DNA of 64,000 bases from Flavobacterium sp. JAS (lineage in GTDB: Bacteria > Bacteroidota > Bacteroidia > Flavobacteriales > Flavobacteriaceae), in contig NZ_JAJMOX010000004.1 in the NCBI RefSeq assembly GCF_020991455.1, positions 186,001-250,000 of the forward strand. Reading direction: 5' to 3'. This document shows positions 52,547 through 60,478 of this stretch, one piece after another. How positions within the stretch are numbered: position 1 is the stretch's first letter; each line of letters begins with the position of its first letter. The translations under genes and the position numbers were made by a program. Below the pieces are notes generated by a model, which searched no databases, was not told the DNA's origin, and was given only the letters and a program-made list of their open reading frames with translations.

Positions 52547-53162
52547 TTAAGAAACCCAAGTATTTTTAATTTTTGTAATATGCCATTTCCCAGATTTTTT
52601 TTCAATTGTAATTTCAAATCCTTGTCCACATTTTCCTCCGCCACATGAAGCACTGGCAGATATGGTTCCCAAAGTTTTATTTTTATTAAACTTAATATTA
52701 GAAATCTCAATTGTACCAGCAGGCATTCCGCTCTTTTTATCTTCTACATCCCAAAATCGTTCTTCGGGAAACTTAGAAGCATATTGAAAATCAAATTTTT
52801 TATTGTTTTTAAAAGGGCTTAAATCAAATTTGCCATTTCTAATTTCATTGTTTATTATAAAATCATGAACGCCAATTAAAATTCTTGCTTTACTATTTTT
52901 GATACTATCTTGATAGTGCCAATATCTTTTTAATTCATCGTGATACCCAACCGTATCTCTTATATTCTTTTTAAAATCTACTATTCTTGGACCTGGAGGC
53001 GGAAGCATAATTCTTCGGTCCATATAAATAGAATCTACAATTTCGATAAAAAACGCTATTTCTTGCCTCTTTTTCAAAATCAGATTCAGATAGTTCTTTC
53101 TTTTTACATCCAAAAAAAGAAAGAAGAACTAAACTAATAAATATAAATTTTGATAATTTCAT
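52547..53162 (-). pseudogene. Frameshifted lipoprotein gene of unknown function
   Basis: Two overlapping frames give one protein. The first (from ATG 53162) encodes a lipoprotein signal peptide, MKLSKFIFISLVLLSFFGC, then KKKELSESDFEK. The second continues RQEIAFFIEIVDSIYM and runs to 52547. They meet at a T5 run on the plus strand (A5 in the gene) at 53070-53074; removing one base there would give a single 204-residue lipoprotein. The C-terminal part (SASCGGGKCGQGFEITIEKKSGKWHI) matches no family I know. It could be a true pseudogene, a slippage site or a sequencing error. It follows the SUKH-like gene and shows no tie to pigment synthesis. Confidence 0.65.
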
Positions 53163-53213
53163 TTACTTTTAAAAAATTTGAACTTGCAAGGTTTTCTTGA
53201 AAGTTGAATTTTA

Positions 53214-53248
53214 GTTTGAACTGTTCGGAATTTCCGAACAGTTCAAAC
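53214..53248. repeat. Perfect palindrome, 17-bp arms, CTGTTCGG family
   Basis: Arms 53214-53230 and 53232-53248 are exact complements around one central base (core CTGTTCGGAA). It lies in the 130-base spacer between the KS gene ending at 53292 and the lipoprotein gene. The rest of the spacer (53286-53308, reaching the KS stop) carries a string like the CACGAATT repeat at 44048. Confidence 0.75.
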
Positions 53249-53291
53249 GATATTATTTAAGCAAAAAATCAAAGAATTTAATCCGTGAAAA

Positions 53292-54443
53292 TTAGTGTAA
53301 TTCGTGTTTAACTTTTTCAAAAACCACAGCCGTATTACAACCTCCAAATCCAGAAGCTGTCTTTAGGAAAAACTCAATACTTGCCTCTTCATTTTTCTCA
53401 ATAATATTAATCGTTTCGCTTACGCCGATTTCGTCAAAACCTTTCGATTCAAAAAGCATATTTTGATTTGCGGATTCAATTGCGATTACGGTTTCTAATA
53501 ATCCCGAAGCTCCTAAAGTATGACCGTAAAATCCTTTTAAACTATTTATTGGAACATTTTGTAAATCTAAACGATTTAAAGCAATCGCTTCCATTTCGTC
53601 ATTGAAAGGAGTTGCGGTTCCGTGTGCTGAAATATAATCGATTTGATTAGAATTGATTTGCGCTTCTTTCAACGCATTCTGAATACTTCTGAACAAACCT
53701 TCGCCCGTTCTTGAAGGACCCGAAATATGATTGGCATCGTTTATCGAACTGTCTCCAATAACTTTTATTTTTGCGTTTTTGGCTTCCGCCGAAATTAAAA
53801 CTGCTGCGGTTGCTTCGCCTAAACTTACTCCGGTTCTGTTTTTAGAATAAGGCTTACAAGGCAAATCGCTCATCGCCTGAAAAGCATTAAAACCAGACAA
53901 AACAAATTCTGAAACTTCGTCGCCGGCAACGACAAAAACATGATCATAAAGCTCCGATTGAATCATTCTTTTGGCAACAGAAATGGCTAAAATTCCCGAA
54001 ACACAAGCGTTTGAAACTACAATTGGCTGTGTTTTAAACCCGAAATAATTGGCTACATTTTGAGCTAAAACATCTAAATGTGCATTATTAAAACTTTCTT
54101 CAGAATCATTTTTTAATGCCGTAACATTTCCTTTTGTGGTCGAAAGTATAAAAGCAGTTTTCGAATTTAATTCAATTCCTGATTTTTTGATAATCGGCTC
54201 TAAAGCCAAAATCATCATTTTCTCTAAACGAGAATGTTTTGTGTTGGCACTTACTTTTTCAAAAGCACTGATTATTTTTTCATCATTAATAATCGAAGCA
54301 TAAAACGGCATTGGCATTAGAGAAATATCCTGGTGCAATTGAATTCCGGATTCACCACGAAGAATCGCTTTGATGTTTGATTCAACATCAAAACCTAAAG
54401 GCGTGATACAATTGGTTTCAGTGATATATACTTCTCTTATCAT
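53292..54443 (-). CDS. Beta-ketoacyl-ACP synthase (catalytic)
   Basis: A 383-residue ketosynthase with the catalytic Cys in SNACVSGILAIS, His in AHGTATPFND and His in FYGHTLGASG. It is a second chain-extension enzyme of the cluster (ApeR-like position cannot be decided). The frame extends to a TTG at 54476, but that codon lies inside the left arm of a palindromic repeat and adds only the repeat's own translation, so ATG 54443 (MIREVYITETNC) is preferred. Confidence 0.9.
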   Translation of the reverse strand: MIREVYITETNCITPLGFDVESNIKAILRGESGIQLHQDISLMPMPFYASIINDEKIISAFEKVSANTKHSRLEKMMILALEPIIKKSGIELNSKTAFILSTTKGNVTALKNDSEESFNNAHLDVLAQNVANYFGFKTQPIVVSNACVSGILAISVAKRMIQSELYDHVFVVAGDEVSEFVLSGFNAFQAMSDLPCKPYSKNRTGVSLGEATAAVLISAEAKNAKIKVIGDSSINDANHISGPSRTGEGLFRSIQNALKEAQINSNQIDYISAHGTATPFNDEMEAIALNRLDLQNVPINSLKGFYGHTLGASGLLETVIAIESANQNMLFESKGFDEIGVSETINIIEKNEEASIEFFLKTASGFGGCNTAVVFEKVKHELH

Positions 54444-54460
54444 TTTGTGATTTTTGCTAT

Positions 54461-54530
54461 CCTGCAAGGTTTCCAAAACCTTGTTGGTTTGTCTAGAATT
54501 ACACCTACAAGGTTTTGGAAACCTTGCAGG
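54461..54530. repeat. Perfect palindrome, 24-bp arms, TGCAAGGTTT family
   Basis: Arms 54461-54484 and 54507-54530 are exact complements with a 22-base loop; the core is CCTGCAAGGTTTCC. It fills the spacer between the thioesterase and ketosynthase genes. No T tract follows, so it is unlikely to be a plain terminator. Confidence 0.8.
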
Positions 54531-54542
54531 AGAACTTTGTGT

Positions 54543-54992
54543 TTATTTTAAAAGTCCAACTTTTCGTTTCCATTCTTCATAGAAAGGAGGATTCGTCAAC
54601 ATTAAATTTCCTTCTTTGTCCAGAAATACCTGAACGGTTTCGCCGGTGCAGGCAACTTCGCCTTTTTCGTCTATGATTCTAAAACGATAAATCATTTTGG
54701 CAGCGGGCGTATCAACAACTGTTGTTTCTATTGTTACAACATCGCCGTAGCGCAAAGACAATTTATGTTCGCATTTTGATTTTACGATTGGCGTTGTAAA
54801 TCCGGTTTTGGCAATATCTAAATAGGTAAGTCCGTGTTGACGGCCAAACGCTTCCCGTCCATCTTCAAAGTAGGTAATATAATAGCCATGCCAAACAATT
54901 CCGAGGGGATCAGTTTCGTTAAAACGAATTCTGATTTCATGCGAAACCGTTAAGTCAGTTGCCTCGTTAAACTGTTCTTTTCTTTTTGTCAT
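54543..54992 (-). CDS. Acyl-CoA/acyl-ACP thioesterase (4HBT hotdog)
   Basis: A 149-residue hotdog enzyme with the 4-hydroxybenzoyl-CoA thioesterase pattern FNETDPLGIVWHGYYITYFE, including the catalytic aspartate. It probably releases or edits a chain from an ACP. Its start lies 26 bases inside the ABC-2 permease gene, so it should be translationally coupled. A 70-base palindrome separates it from the ketosynthase downstream. Confidence 0.88.
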   Translation of the reverse strand: MTKRKEQFNEATDLTVSHEIRIRFNETDPLGIVWHGYYITYFEDGREAFGRQHGLTYLDIAKTGFTTPIVKSKCEHKLSLRYGDVVTIETTVVDTPAAKMIYRFRIIDEKGEVACTGETVQVFLDKEGNLMLTNPPFYEEWKRKVGLLK

Positions 54993-56250
54993 AGAATAAT
55001 GCGATGGATGTTGTGATTATAAAGAACAAAAATAGCAAACTTATTTTTGGGATGATTTCCAGGAAAGAAACGTTGCGCAATAAAACATCGTAAAAAGCTT
55101 CAAGAGCCCAATTCATTGGTGATGATTTGGCGATAAACTGCATGATTTTTGGCATTGCAAAAACGGGAACCCAGACTCCGCCAATAGCAGCAAGAATGAT
55201 TACACTTGTTGCACCAAACGGAGCCGATTGTTCTTGTGTATTAGCAATAGTTCCTAATAAAATTCCGAAACCAATTGCTGCAAACCCTGAAAATAAAGCA
55301 ACAACACTCATTAAAAATAAATGTCCTTCGATATTTAAGGGAGGCAAACCAATATGCGGAAATAAAAATATAGCAACGGCAACCATCATATAAAACTGAA
55401 TCATACAAATGACTGAATAGGTAATGGTTTTCCCGATAATGACAATTAAATTAGAAACCGGATTGGTCAATAATCGAACAAAAGTTCCTTGTGATTTTTC
55501 TTTTACAATATTAATAGACAACGGAATTACGATAAAAAATATCGCAAAAAGTGTCCAAGCCGGAACATTATGCTGCACCGAATTTGGTAAGACTTCCTTG
55601 TTGTTTACTTTTGGAACAATTTCTTTAAATGTAATAAAACTCTTTTGCTCGAATTTGGTATTTTCTTCTCCTAATTGATTTTGGAAAGTGGTATAAATTG
55701 ACTTTGTTTCGATTTGCGAAATCATTTTATCAATAGAACTCATCACAGAGTTTTTGAAGCTAAGCTGAACTGCCGGATCAAAATATAATTTTACTTCTTT
55801 TTGCTGAATTATTTTTGAAGTTTGCGGTTTTGCAATACTATCTGAGAAGCCCATTTTACTCACAATGTTTTCTACATTCTGATCGATTTTGGCTTGTAAA
55901 TCTGTGCTTAGATTTTTTGGAATTATAATCGCCAATTGAAATTTTCCTTTGTAAACATTTTCTTTGGCAACTTCTTCTGTAAGTGGTTTGTTGTCTATTT
56001 GAGTAACAACACTAAAAAGCTGACTCTTTTCGAGATTATCAAAAACAGTTTTAGAAACCGAACCTTTGTCGTTGTCGACCAATAAAATCTGAATTTTAGT
56101 ATCGCTAATGGTTTTAAAAGTACTGTCTTGTATTAAGGTTACTGTAATAACCAAAACCAAAGGCATTATAAACAAAATGACTAAACCTCCTAAATCTCTC
56201 TTGAGCAGGATAAATTCTTTTACGACGGACATCCAAATTTTATATATCAT
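54967..56250 (-). CDS. ABC-2 type permease
   Basis: A 427-residue protein with one N-terminal membrane helix (about 20-42), a large extracytoplasmic domain of about 200 residues and five or six C-terminal helices (HNVPAWTLFAIFFIVIPLSI, then the ABC-2 core). This is the YhgE/DrrB-like ABC-2 arrangement. With the ATPase at 56240 it forms an exporter in the pigment cluster, in addition to the MMPL protein. The genes overlap by 11 bases. Confidence 0.88.
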   Translation of the reverse strand: MIYKIWMSVVKEFILLKRDLGGLVILFIMPLVLVITVTLIQDSTFKTISDTKIQILLVDNDKGSVSKTVFDNLEKSQLFSVVTQIDNKPLTEEVAKENVYKGKFQLAIIIPKNLSTDLQAKIDQNVENIVSKMGFSDSIAKPQTSKIIQQKEVKLYFDPAVQLSFKNSVMSSIDKMISQIETKSIYTTFQNQLGEENTKFEQKSFITFKEIVPKVNNKEVLPNSVQHNVPAWTLFAIFFIVIPLSINIVKEKSQGTFVRLLTNPVSNLIVIIGKTITYSVICMIQFYMMVAVAIFLFPHIGLPPLNIEGHLFLMSVVALFSGFAAIGFGILLGTIANTQEQSAPFGATSVIILAAIGGVWVPVFAMPKIMQFIAKSSPMNWALEAFYDVLLRNVSFLEIIPKISLLFLFFIITTSIALFYDKKKRTV

Positions 56251-56992
56251 CTCTCAGATCTTTACCGGTTAATGAAATAAAAACTTCTTCAAGATTTCTT
56301 GCTTCTTTAGTCGAAGCAATTAAACCTGATGGTGTGCCTTGTGCATAAATTTTGCCTTGATCTAAAATGGCAATTGTCGTGCAAAAATCTTCGGCTTCAG
56401 CCAAATGATGCGAGGTATAAATAATTGTAGTTCCGTTTTGATTTAAAAGTTTGAGATAATCTATAATTGCATTTTTAGATTGCACATCAACACCAACAGT
56501 TGGCTCGTCCAGAAATAAAACTTTTGGATTGTGGAGAATTCCCGCAATCAAATTGACTCTGCGTTTCATTCCGCCTGAGAAAGTTTCAATGCGTTTGTCG
56601 GCAAATTTTAATAAACCCAAAAGATCTAAAGTTTCAATTACTTTGTCTTTTAAGTCAGAACCTTTTAAACCGTACATGCTTCCAAAATAATGTAGATTTT
56701 CTCTCGCTGTCAACGTAGGATATAAAGCATATTCCTGAGGTACAACTCCAATAATTTTTTTGATTTTGGTGGAATGGCCAGCATAGTTCAAACCATCAAT
56801 GGTGAAATGTCCCGAAGTTGGTTTTATCAATCCGCAAAGCATGGAGATTAAAGTGGTTTTTCCGGCACCATTTGGACCTAATAAGCCAAAAATCTGACCT
56901 TGATTTATATCCAGCGAAACATCGTTCAAAGAATACAGTTCTGCATCTTTGTACTTTTTCGAAAGAGATTCTATTTTTATAACAGTTTGCAA
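56240..56992 (-). CDS. ABC-2 exporter ATP-binding protein
   Basis: A 250-residue ATPase with Walker A GPNGAGKTT, signature FSGGMKRRVN, Walker B VLFLDEP and the H-loop in TSHHLAE. It is of the DrrA/CcmA type that powers ABC-2 permeases. It overlaps its permease by 11 bases and begins 7 bases after the BtrH-like gene. Export of pigment or a lipid precursor is likely from context. Confidence 0.92.
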   Translation of the reverse strand: MQTVIKIESLSKKYKDAELYSLNDVSLDINQGQIFGLLGPNGAGKTTLISMLCGLIKPTSGHFTIDGLNYAGHSTKIKKIIGVVPQEYALYPTLTARENLHYFGSMYGLKGSDLKDKVIETLDLLGLLKFADKRIETFSGGMKRRVNLIAGILHNPKVLFLDEPTVGVDVQSKNAIIDYLKLLNQNGTTIIYTSHHLAEAEDFCTTIAILDQGKIYAQGTPSGLIASTKEARNLEEVFISLTGKDLRDDI

Positions 56993-56999
56993 AATATAG

Positions 57000-57998
57000 T
57001 TAGCTAATTGCTTTTTTTAGTTTTTTGAAAAAGATTTCTTCGCGATTAGCAATGTCCAGAAGTTCATCGGCAATGGCATTGTAAGCGTCTTCTTTGGCAC
57101 TTCGGTTTTTATAAATACGGGAAGCTTCAACGGCAAAATCTCTCCACGAATCTCCAATTTTAGTCATTTCTTTAGAAAGTACTTTCAATTCATCATTGTT
57201 TAAAATAACCGAAGCTTCTTGTAAAAATGCCGCATAAATAAAACGGAATCCTCCGCCGCCGGTTCCTATTTCTTCCTGCATTCGTACCATTTGTGCAAGA
57301 TAATGATTGGCTTTTCTAACGCCGTGTTTTGCAGGCCATTTTCTAATTCGGCGAGAAACAAATTTAATTCCGCGAACACCTACAATTGGCATGGGCGCCA
57401 GCATAGTGCGACAAGTATCTTTGATTCCTTTGATGATGGCAGTTTTGAAATCAACTTCACTCGGAACCTGAATTGGATAATACATTTGTCCTCTTGGAGC
57501 AAAAGCGCCTTTGGCAAAACGTACTTTGTCTAATTCTTCATGTGTTAAAGTAGTCACGGTTTCCATTACAGGATCGCTGATTAAATAATCGGTTTCGGTT
57601 TTTCCGTAAACGACTAAATTGTGCGCGTTGAAATGAAAACGATATTCATCAGGAAAATAGCTTAAATGATAAACTCCAACTTGTAATCCGGTTGGGATAT
57701 TATTTTTTAAATTTTCGTCTAAAGCTTTAGTGGCATTTGGAACAGAAGAAAATTTTTGTCTTTTTATTTTAAGATTTAAACGATTTGCAACTTTATTAAA
57801 AATCTGTCCAGGCAAAGTTCTGTAACTAATTGCCGGTGCATGATTTACTTTTATAAAAGGCAGATACACAAACAAAAGTCCGGAACCGATGCCAAAAACC
57901 ATTGGTTCGCTGATATTTAATCCGCTATTTTTTAAGAGATTTGAAGCCACTCCATTTTCACAATGAGCAGATTGATGGTGTGTAAAACTAGTTTGCAT
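57000..57998 (-). CDS. BtrH-like acyltransferase
   Basis: A 332-residue protein whose N-terminal half matches the BtrH_N family: the probable nucleophile in AHCENGVASNLL, then GIGSGLLFVYLPF and HNLVVYGKTETDYLISDP. BtrH moves an acyl group from ACP to an amine in butirosin synthesis. In a flexirubin cluster a homologue could join the polyene acyl chain from ACP to the dialkylresorcinol hydroxyl; this is inference. The stop of the preceding gene (57998) touches its start by one base. Confidence 0.83.
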   Translation of the reverse strand: MQTSFTHHQSAHCENGVASNLLKNSGLNISEPMVFGIGSGLLFVYLPFIKVNHAPAISYRTLPGQIFNKVANRLNLKIKRQKFSSVPNATKALDENLKNNIPTGLQVGVYHLSYFPDEYRFHFNAHNLVVYGKTETDYLISDPVMETVTTLTHEELDKVRFAKGAFAPRGQMYYPIQVPSEVDFKTAIIKGIKDTCRTMLAPMPIVGVRGIKFVSRRIRKWPAKHGVRKANHYLAQMVRMQEEIGTGGGGFRFIYAAFLQEASVILNNDELKVLSKEMTKIGDSWRDFAVEASRIYKNRSAKEDAYNAIADELLDIANREEIFFKKLKKAIS

Positions 57999-58402
57999 TA
58001 ATCGTTTTTAATATTTTTTAATTCGGCTATTGAGATCTCAAAAGCGTCGGCATATTTCTGTAAAACTTTGTCACTCAATTTGGCAAAAACAGCGGGTTTA
58101 AAATGTCTTTTTACGCGCCATTTCCACATTTCGACGTAGCCGGCAAGAATGGTAAGATCCATTTTATTGAGTTCCATATAATAACAAATCGGACTTAATT
58201 CGCCAATCTGAACCTTCAGTTTTGCTTCTTCTGCACGTTCTTTTATATCATCTATTGCGTTCGAAAGTGCAATGGCTTTTGGTTCCCAACCCGTACTTAA
58301 CGCGGTGGTATAATTGCCATTTTCATCAGTAGCATAAACAAGTTCTTTGAGGTTCTTTTTGCTTAAATTTCCATCGTGCTGAGGTACATTTTCTTTTTCC
58401 AT
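57998..58402 (-). CDS. Unknown small protein of the pigment cluster
   Basis: A 134-residue, cytoplasmic, mainly helical protein with no motif that I recognise. Notable segments are TTALSTGWEPKAIALSNAID and a basic C-terminal half (WKWRVKRHFKPAVF). It shares one base with the BtrH-like gene and lies 23 bases after the ApeP-like dehydratase gene, so it is surely co-expressed. A partner of the BtrH-like enzyme is the simplest guess. Confidence 0.8.
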   Translation of the reverse strand: MEKENVPQHDGNLSKKNLKELVYATDENGNYTTALSTGWEPKAIALSNAIDDIKERAEEAKLKVQIGELSPICYYMELNKMDLTILAGYVEMWKWRVKRHFKPAVFAKLSDKVLQKYADAFEISIAELKNIKND

Positions 58403-58425
58403 GACGGTTTTATTTTCGATCAGAA

Positions 58426-58890
58426 TTATGTTGTTGTCGAAACTGTTTTTTGAATGAATAAATTAATTTCACATTCTAAAAGTATTTTGTCTCCGAGTAA
58501 GCTTTGACAGCTCATCGTACATAAGGTATAATCATCGCCAACAAATTTGGATACTAAGTTTGCTTTGGTAATAATTGTATCACCGGTTTTTGGCAGTGAA
58601 TGTATTTTTAGATTTTTTAGGGCGCTGATAAAACCAATAACATTTACATTTTCATTTTCTGTTCCGTCTTCGTCAAAAAAATACTTTTTGCCTACAATTG
58701 CAGAACAGGTTTGTGCTGTGTTTTCGATTAGACCGGCTTCGATAAAAATGTCATTATCAACAAAAATATTGTCTTCTTGTATCAGAAATGTCGTTTCTAC
58801 AAAATTAGAATCTATATCCAAAATTAGATCTACCATAAGCATTGGCGCTCGGTGCGGAAGGTAATTTTGTATGTCAACTCCAATTTTCAT
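58426..58890 (-). CDS. ApeP-like dehydratase (hotdog)
   Basis: A 154-residue hotdog protein with the opening NYLPHRAPMLMVDLILDI, close to the ApeP/COG4706 type, and IENTAQTCSAIVGKKYF on the central helix. It probably dehydrates 3-hydroxyacyl-ACP in polyene synthesis. A similar protein is encoded just upstream at 58898; the pair may act as a heterodimer, as ApeI/ApeP do. The spacer is 7 bases. Confidence 0.82.
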   Translation of the reverse strand: MKIGVDIQNYLPHRAPMLMVDLILDIDSNFVETTFLIQEDNIFVDNDIFIEAGLIENTAQTCSAIVGKKYFFDEDGTENENVNVIGFISALKNLKIHSLPKTGDTIITKANLVSKFVGDDYTLCTMSCQSLLGDKILLECEINLFIQKTVSTTT

Positions 58891-58897
58891 AGGTATA

Positions 58898-59335
58898 CTA
58901 TTTTGCCAAAACGGTTTTCATTTGTCCGCGGGCAATTTCTTCATTATTTAAAGTAGTCACAATATCAACCAAAGTTATTCCTGCAAATTCCTGCAAAATA
59001 GTTACGGTTGATTGAATGGTATCATCGACTTGGGGAAACTGTTTTATTTCGATATCTTTTATAGAACCTATATAACCTGTTGGGGCTGTTTCGTTTTTCA
59101 AGAAAAATTGATATCCGGTATGCAAGGCCACAGATTGTGCCATGTGCTCGATTATACCTGCTTCTAAAAAAGAATTATTATCTGCAAAGATATTGTCGCT
59201 CTGAATTTTTAAACCGGAAACCAATGATGTTTCGGTATAAGAATACATTTTATCTACCATGACAAAAGGAAACTTTTGTGGCAATAAATTTTCGACTGCT
59301 TCTTTATTTAAAAGAGATAGTGTTTCCATTAGCAA
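58898..59335 (-). CDS. Second dehydratase-like hotdog protein
   Basis: A 145-residue hotdog protein with LLPQKFPFVMVDKMYSY and the helix IIEHMAQSVALHTGYQFF. It is related to ApeP-type dehydratases, but the LPHR site reads LPQKF, so it may lack the catalytic histidine and act as a partner of the protein at 58426. The start overlaps the darB end by 7 bases. Confidence 0.8.
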   Translation of the reverse strand: MLMETLSLLNKEAVENLLPQKFPFVMVDKMYSYTETSLVSGLKIQSDNIFADNNSFLEAGIIEHMAQSVALHTGYQFFLKNETAPTGYIGSIKDIEIKQFPQVDDTIQSTVTILQEFAGITLVDIVTTLNNEEIARGQMKTVLAK

Positions 59336-60462
59336 ACCGTTAAATACGCATACGCAAAAGAGAATCTTCCGCTTTCCGGAACTGATAATAAAATACGATC
59401 TCCTTTTTTCAGTTTACCTGAATACATTAATTCTTCAAGGGCGATATAAATTGAGGCAGAACCAACGTTACCAACTCTTAAAAGGTTCATGAACCATTTT
59501 TCGTCTGTAAGTACAATTCCTTTTTCGTTTAATCCGTTTTTTAGTCCTTCTACAAAAAAGTTAGAAGAAACGTGAGGTAAAAAATAATCAACCTGATCTG
59601 CCGTAACATTGTGCTTTGCCATTGCATCGCTCATACTTTCGACACCTTTCGGTAATATAAATTCGTCTAATATTTTTACATCCTGTTTAACAGCAAATAC
59701 AGATTCGTTTAACCATTGCTCCGGATTGTAATCGCTCCAGGCTTTGATTTCGCCATTTTCTAATTTATCTCCACCGGCATACATGCAAGTTTCTAATTCG
59801 AATGCATAAGAATACGCTTCCATCCATTCGATTTTTAATGAAATTTCGCCGCTTGGTTTATTTTCTAATAAAAATGCACCGGCTCCATCAGATAACATCC
59901 AACGTAAAAAATCTTTTTTGAAGGCGATTATAGGCTGCTCTTCAAGGTTCTTTAAATTGATTACTTCGTGCTTGTATTTTGGAGAAGAAAGCCAGGTCGA
60001 AACTTTTTCTGATCCTGTGCAAATGGCATTTTTTGAGTTCCCTGATTTTATAGAAAGAAAACCATATTTCAATGCATTCATTCCTGAACAGCAAATACCC
60101 ATGGAAGAATTTAGCTCTACGGATCTGTTTTTTAATAATCCGTGAACCATTGCAGCATGTGATGGTGCTAAAACATCAGGTGATGAGGTTCCGCAGGAAA
60201 GTACCTCCAGATGCTGATCTGTAAAATTCTCATCAAATAGTTGTAAAACGGCATTGCGTGTTAACTCAGCGTTACTATGTGTACTTTTTCCGTTTTTATC
60301 TACGGCGTAATATCGGCTTGTAATTTTATTATTACGCAAAATAATACGTCTTGCCTTTGAGGCGGTGTCATTTATTAGGCCTAAATAGCTTTCCATTTCA
60401 TCATTTGAAACAGCTTCATTTGGCAAATATTTTGCGGCTTTGGTAATATATACGTCAAACAT
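59329..60462 (-). CDS. darB: DarB-type ketosynthase of dialkylresorcinol synthesis
   Basis: A 377-residue KAS III-like enzyme with the catalytic Cys in GICCSGMNALKYG, His in DYFLPHVSSNF and Asn in LRVGNVGSASIY. DarB forms the beta-keto thioester that DarA then cyclises with a second chain to a cyclohexanedione, which is oxidised to the dialkylresorcinol. The gene lies 16 bases after darA and overlaps a dehydratase gene. The symbol rests on sequence type together with the adjacent darA. Confidence 0.88.
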   Translation of the reverse strand: MFDVYITKAAKYLPNEAVSNDEMESYLGLINDTASKARRIILRNNKITSRYYAVDKNGKSTHSNAELTRNAVLQLFDENFTDQHLEVLSCGTSSPDVLAPSHAAMVHGLLKNRSVELNSSMGICCSGMNALKYGFLSIKSGNSKNAICTGSEKVSTWLSSPKYKHEVINLKNLEEQPIIAFKKDFLRWMLSDGAGAFLLENKPSGEISLKIEWMEAYSYAFELETCMYAGGDKLENGEIKAWSDYNPEQWLNESVFAVKQDVKILDEFILPKGVESMSDAMAKHNVTADQVDYFLPHVSSNFFVEGLKNGLNEKGIVLTDEKWFMNLLRVGNVGSASIYIALEELMYSGKLKKGDRILLSVPESGRFSFAYAYLTVC

Positions 60463-60478
60463 AATTAAATTTCGTCTT

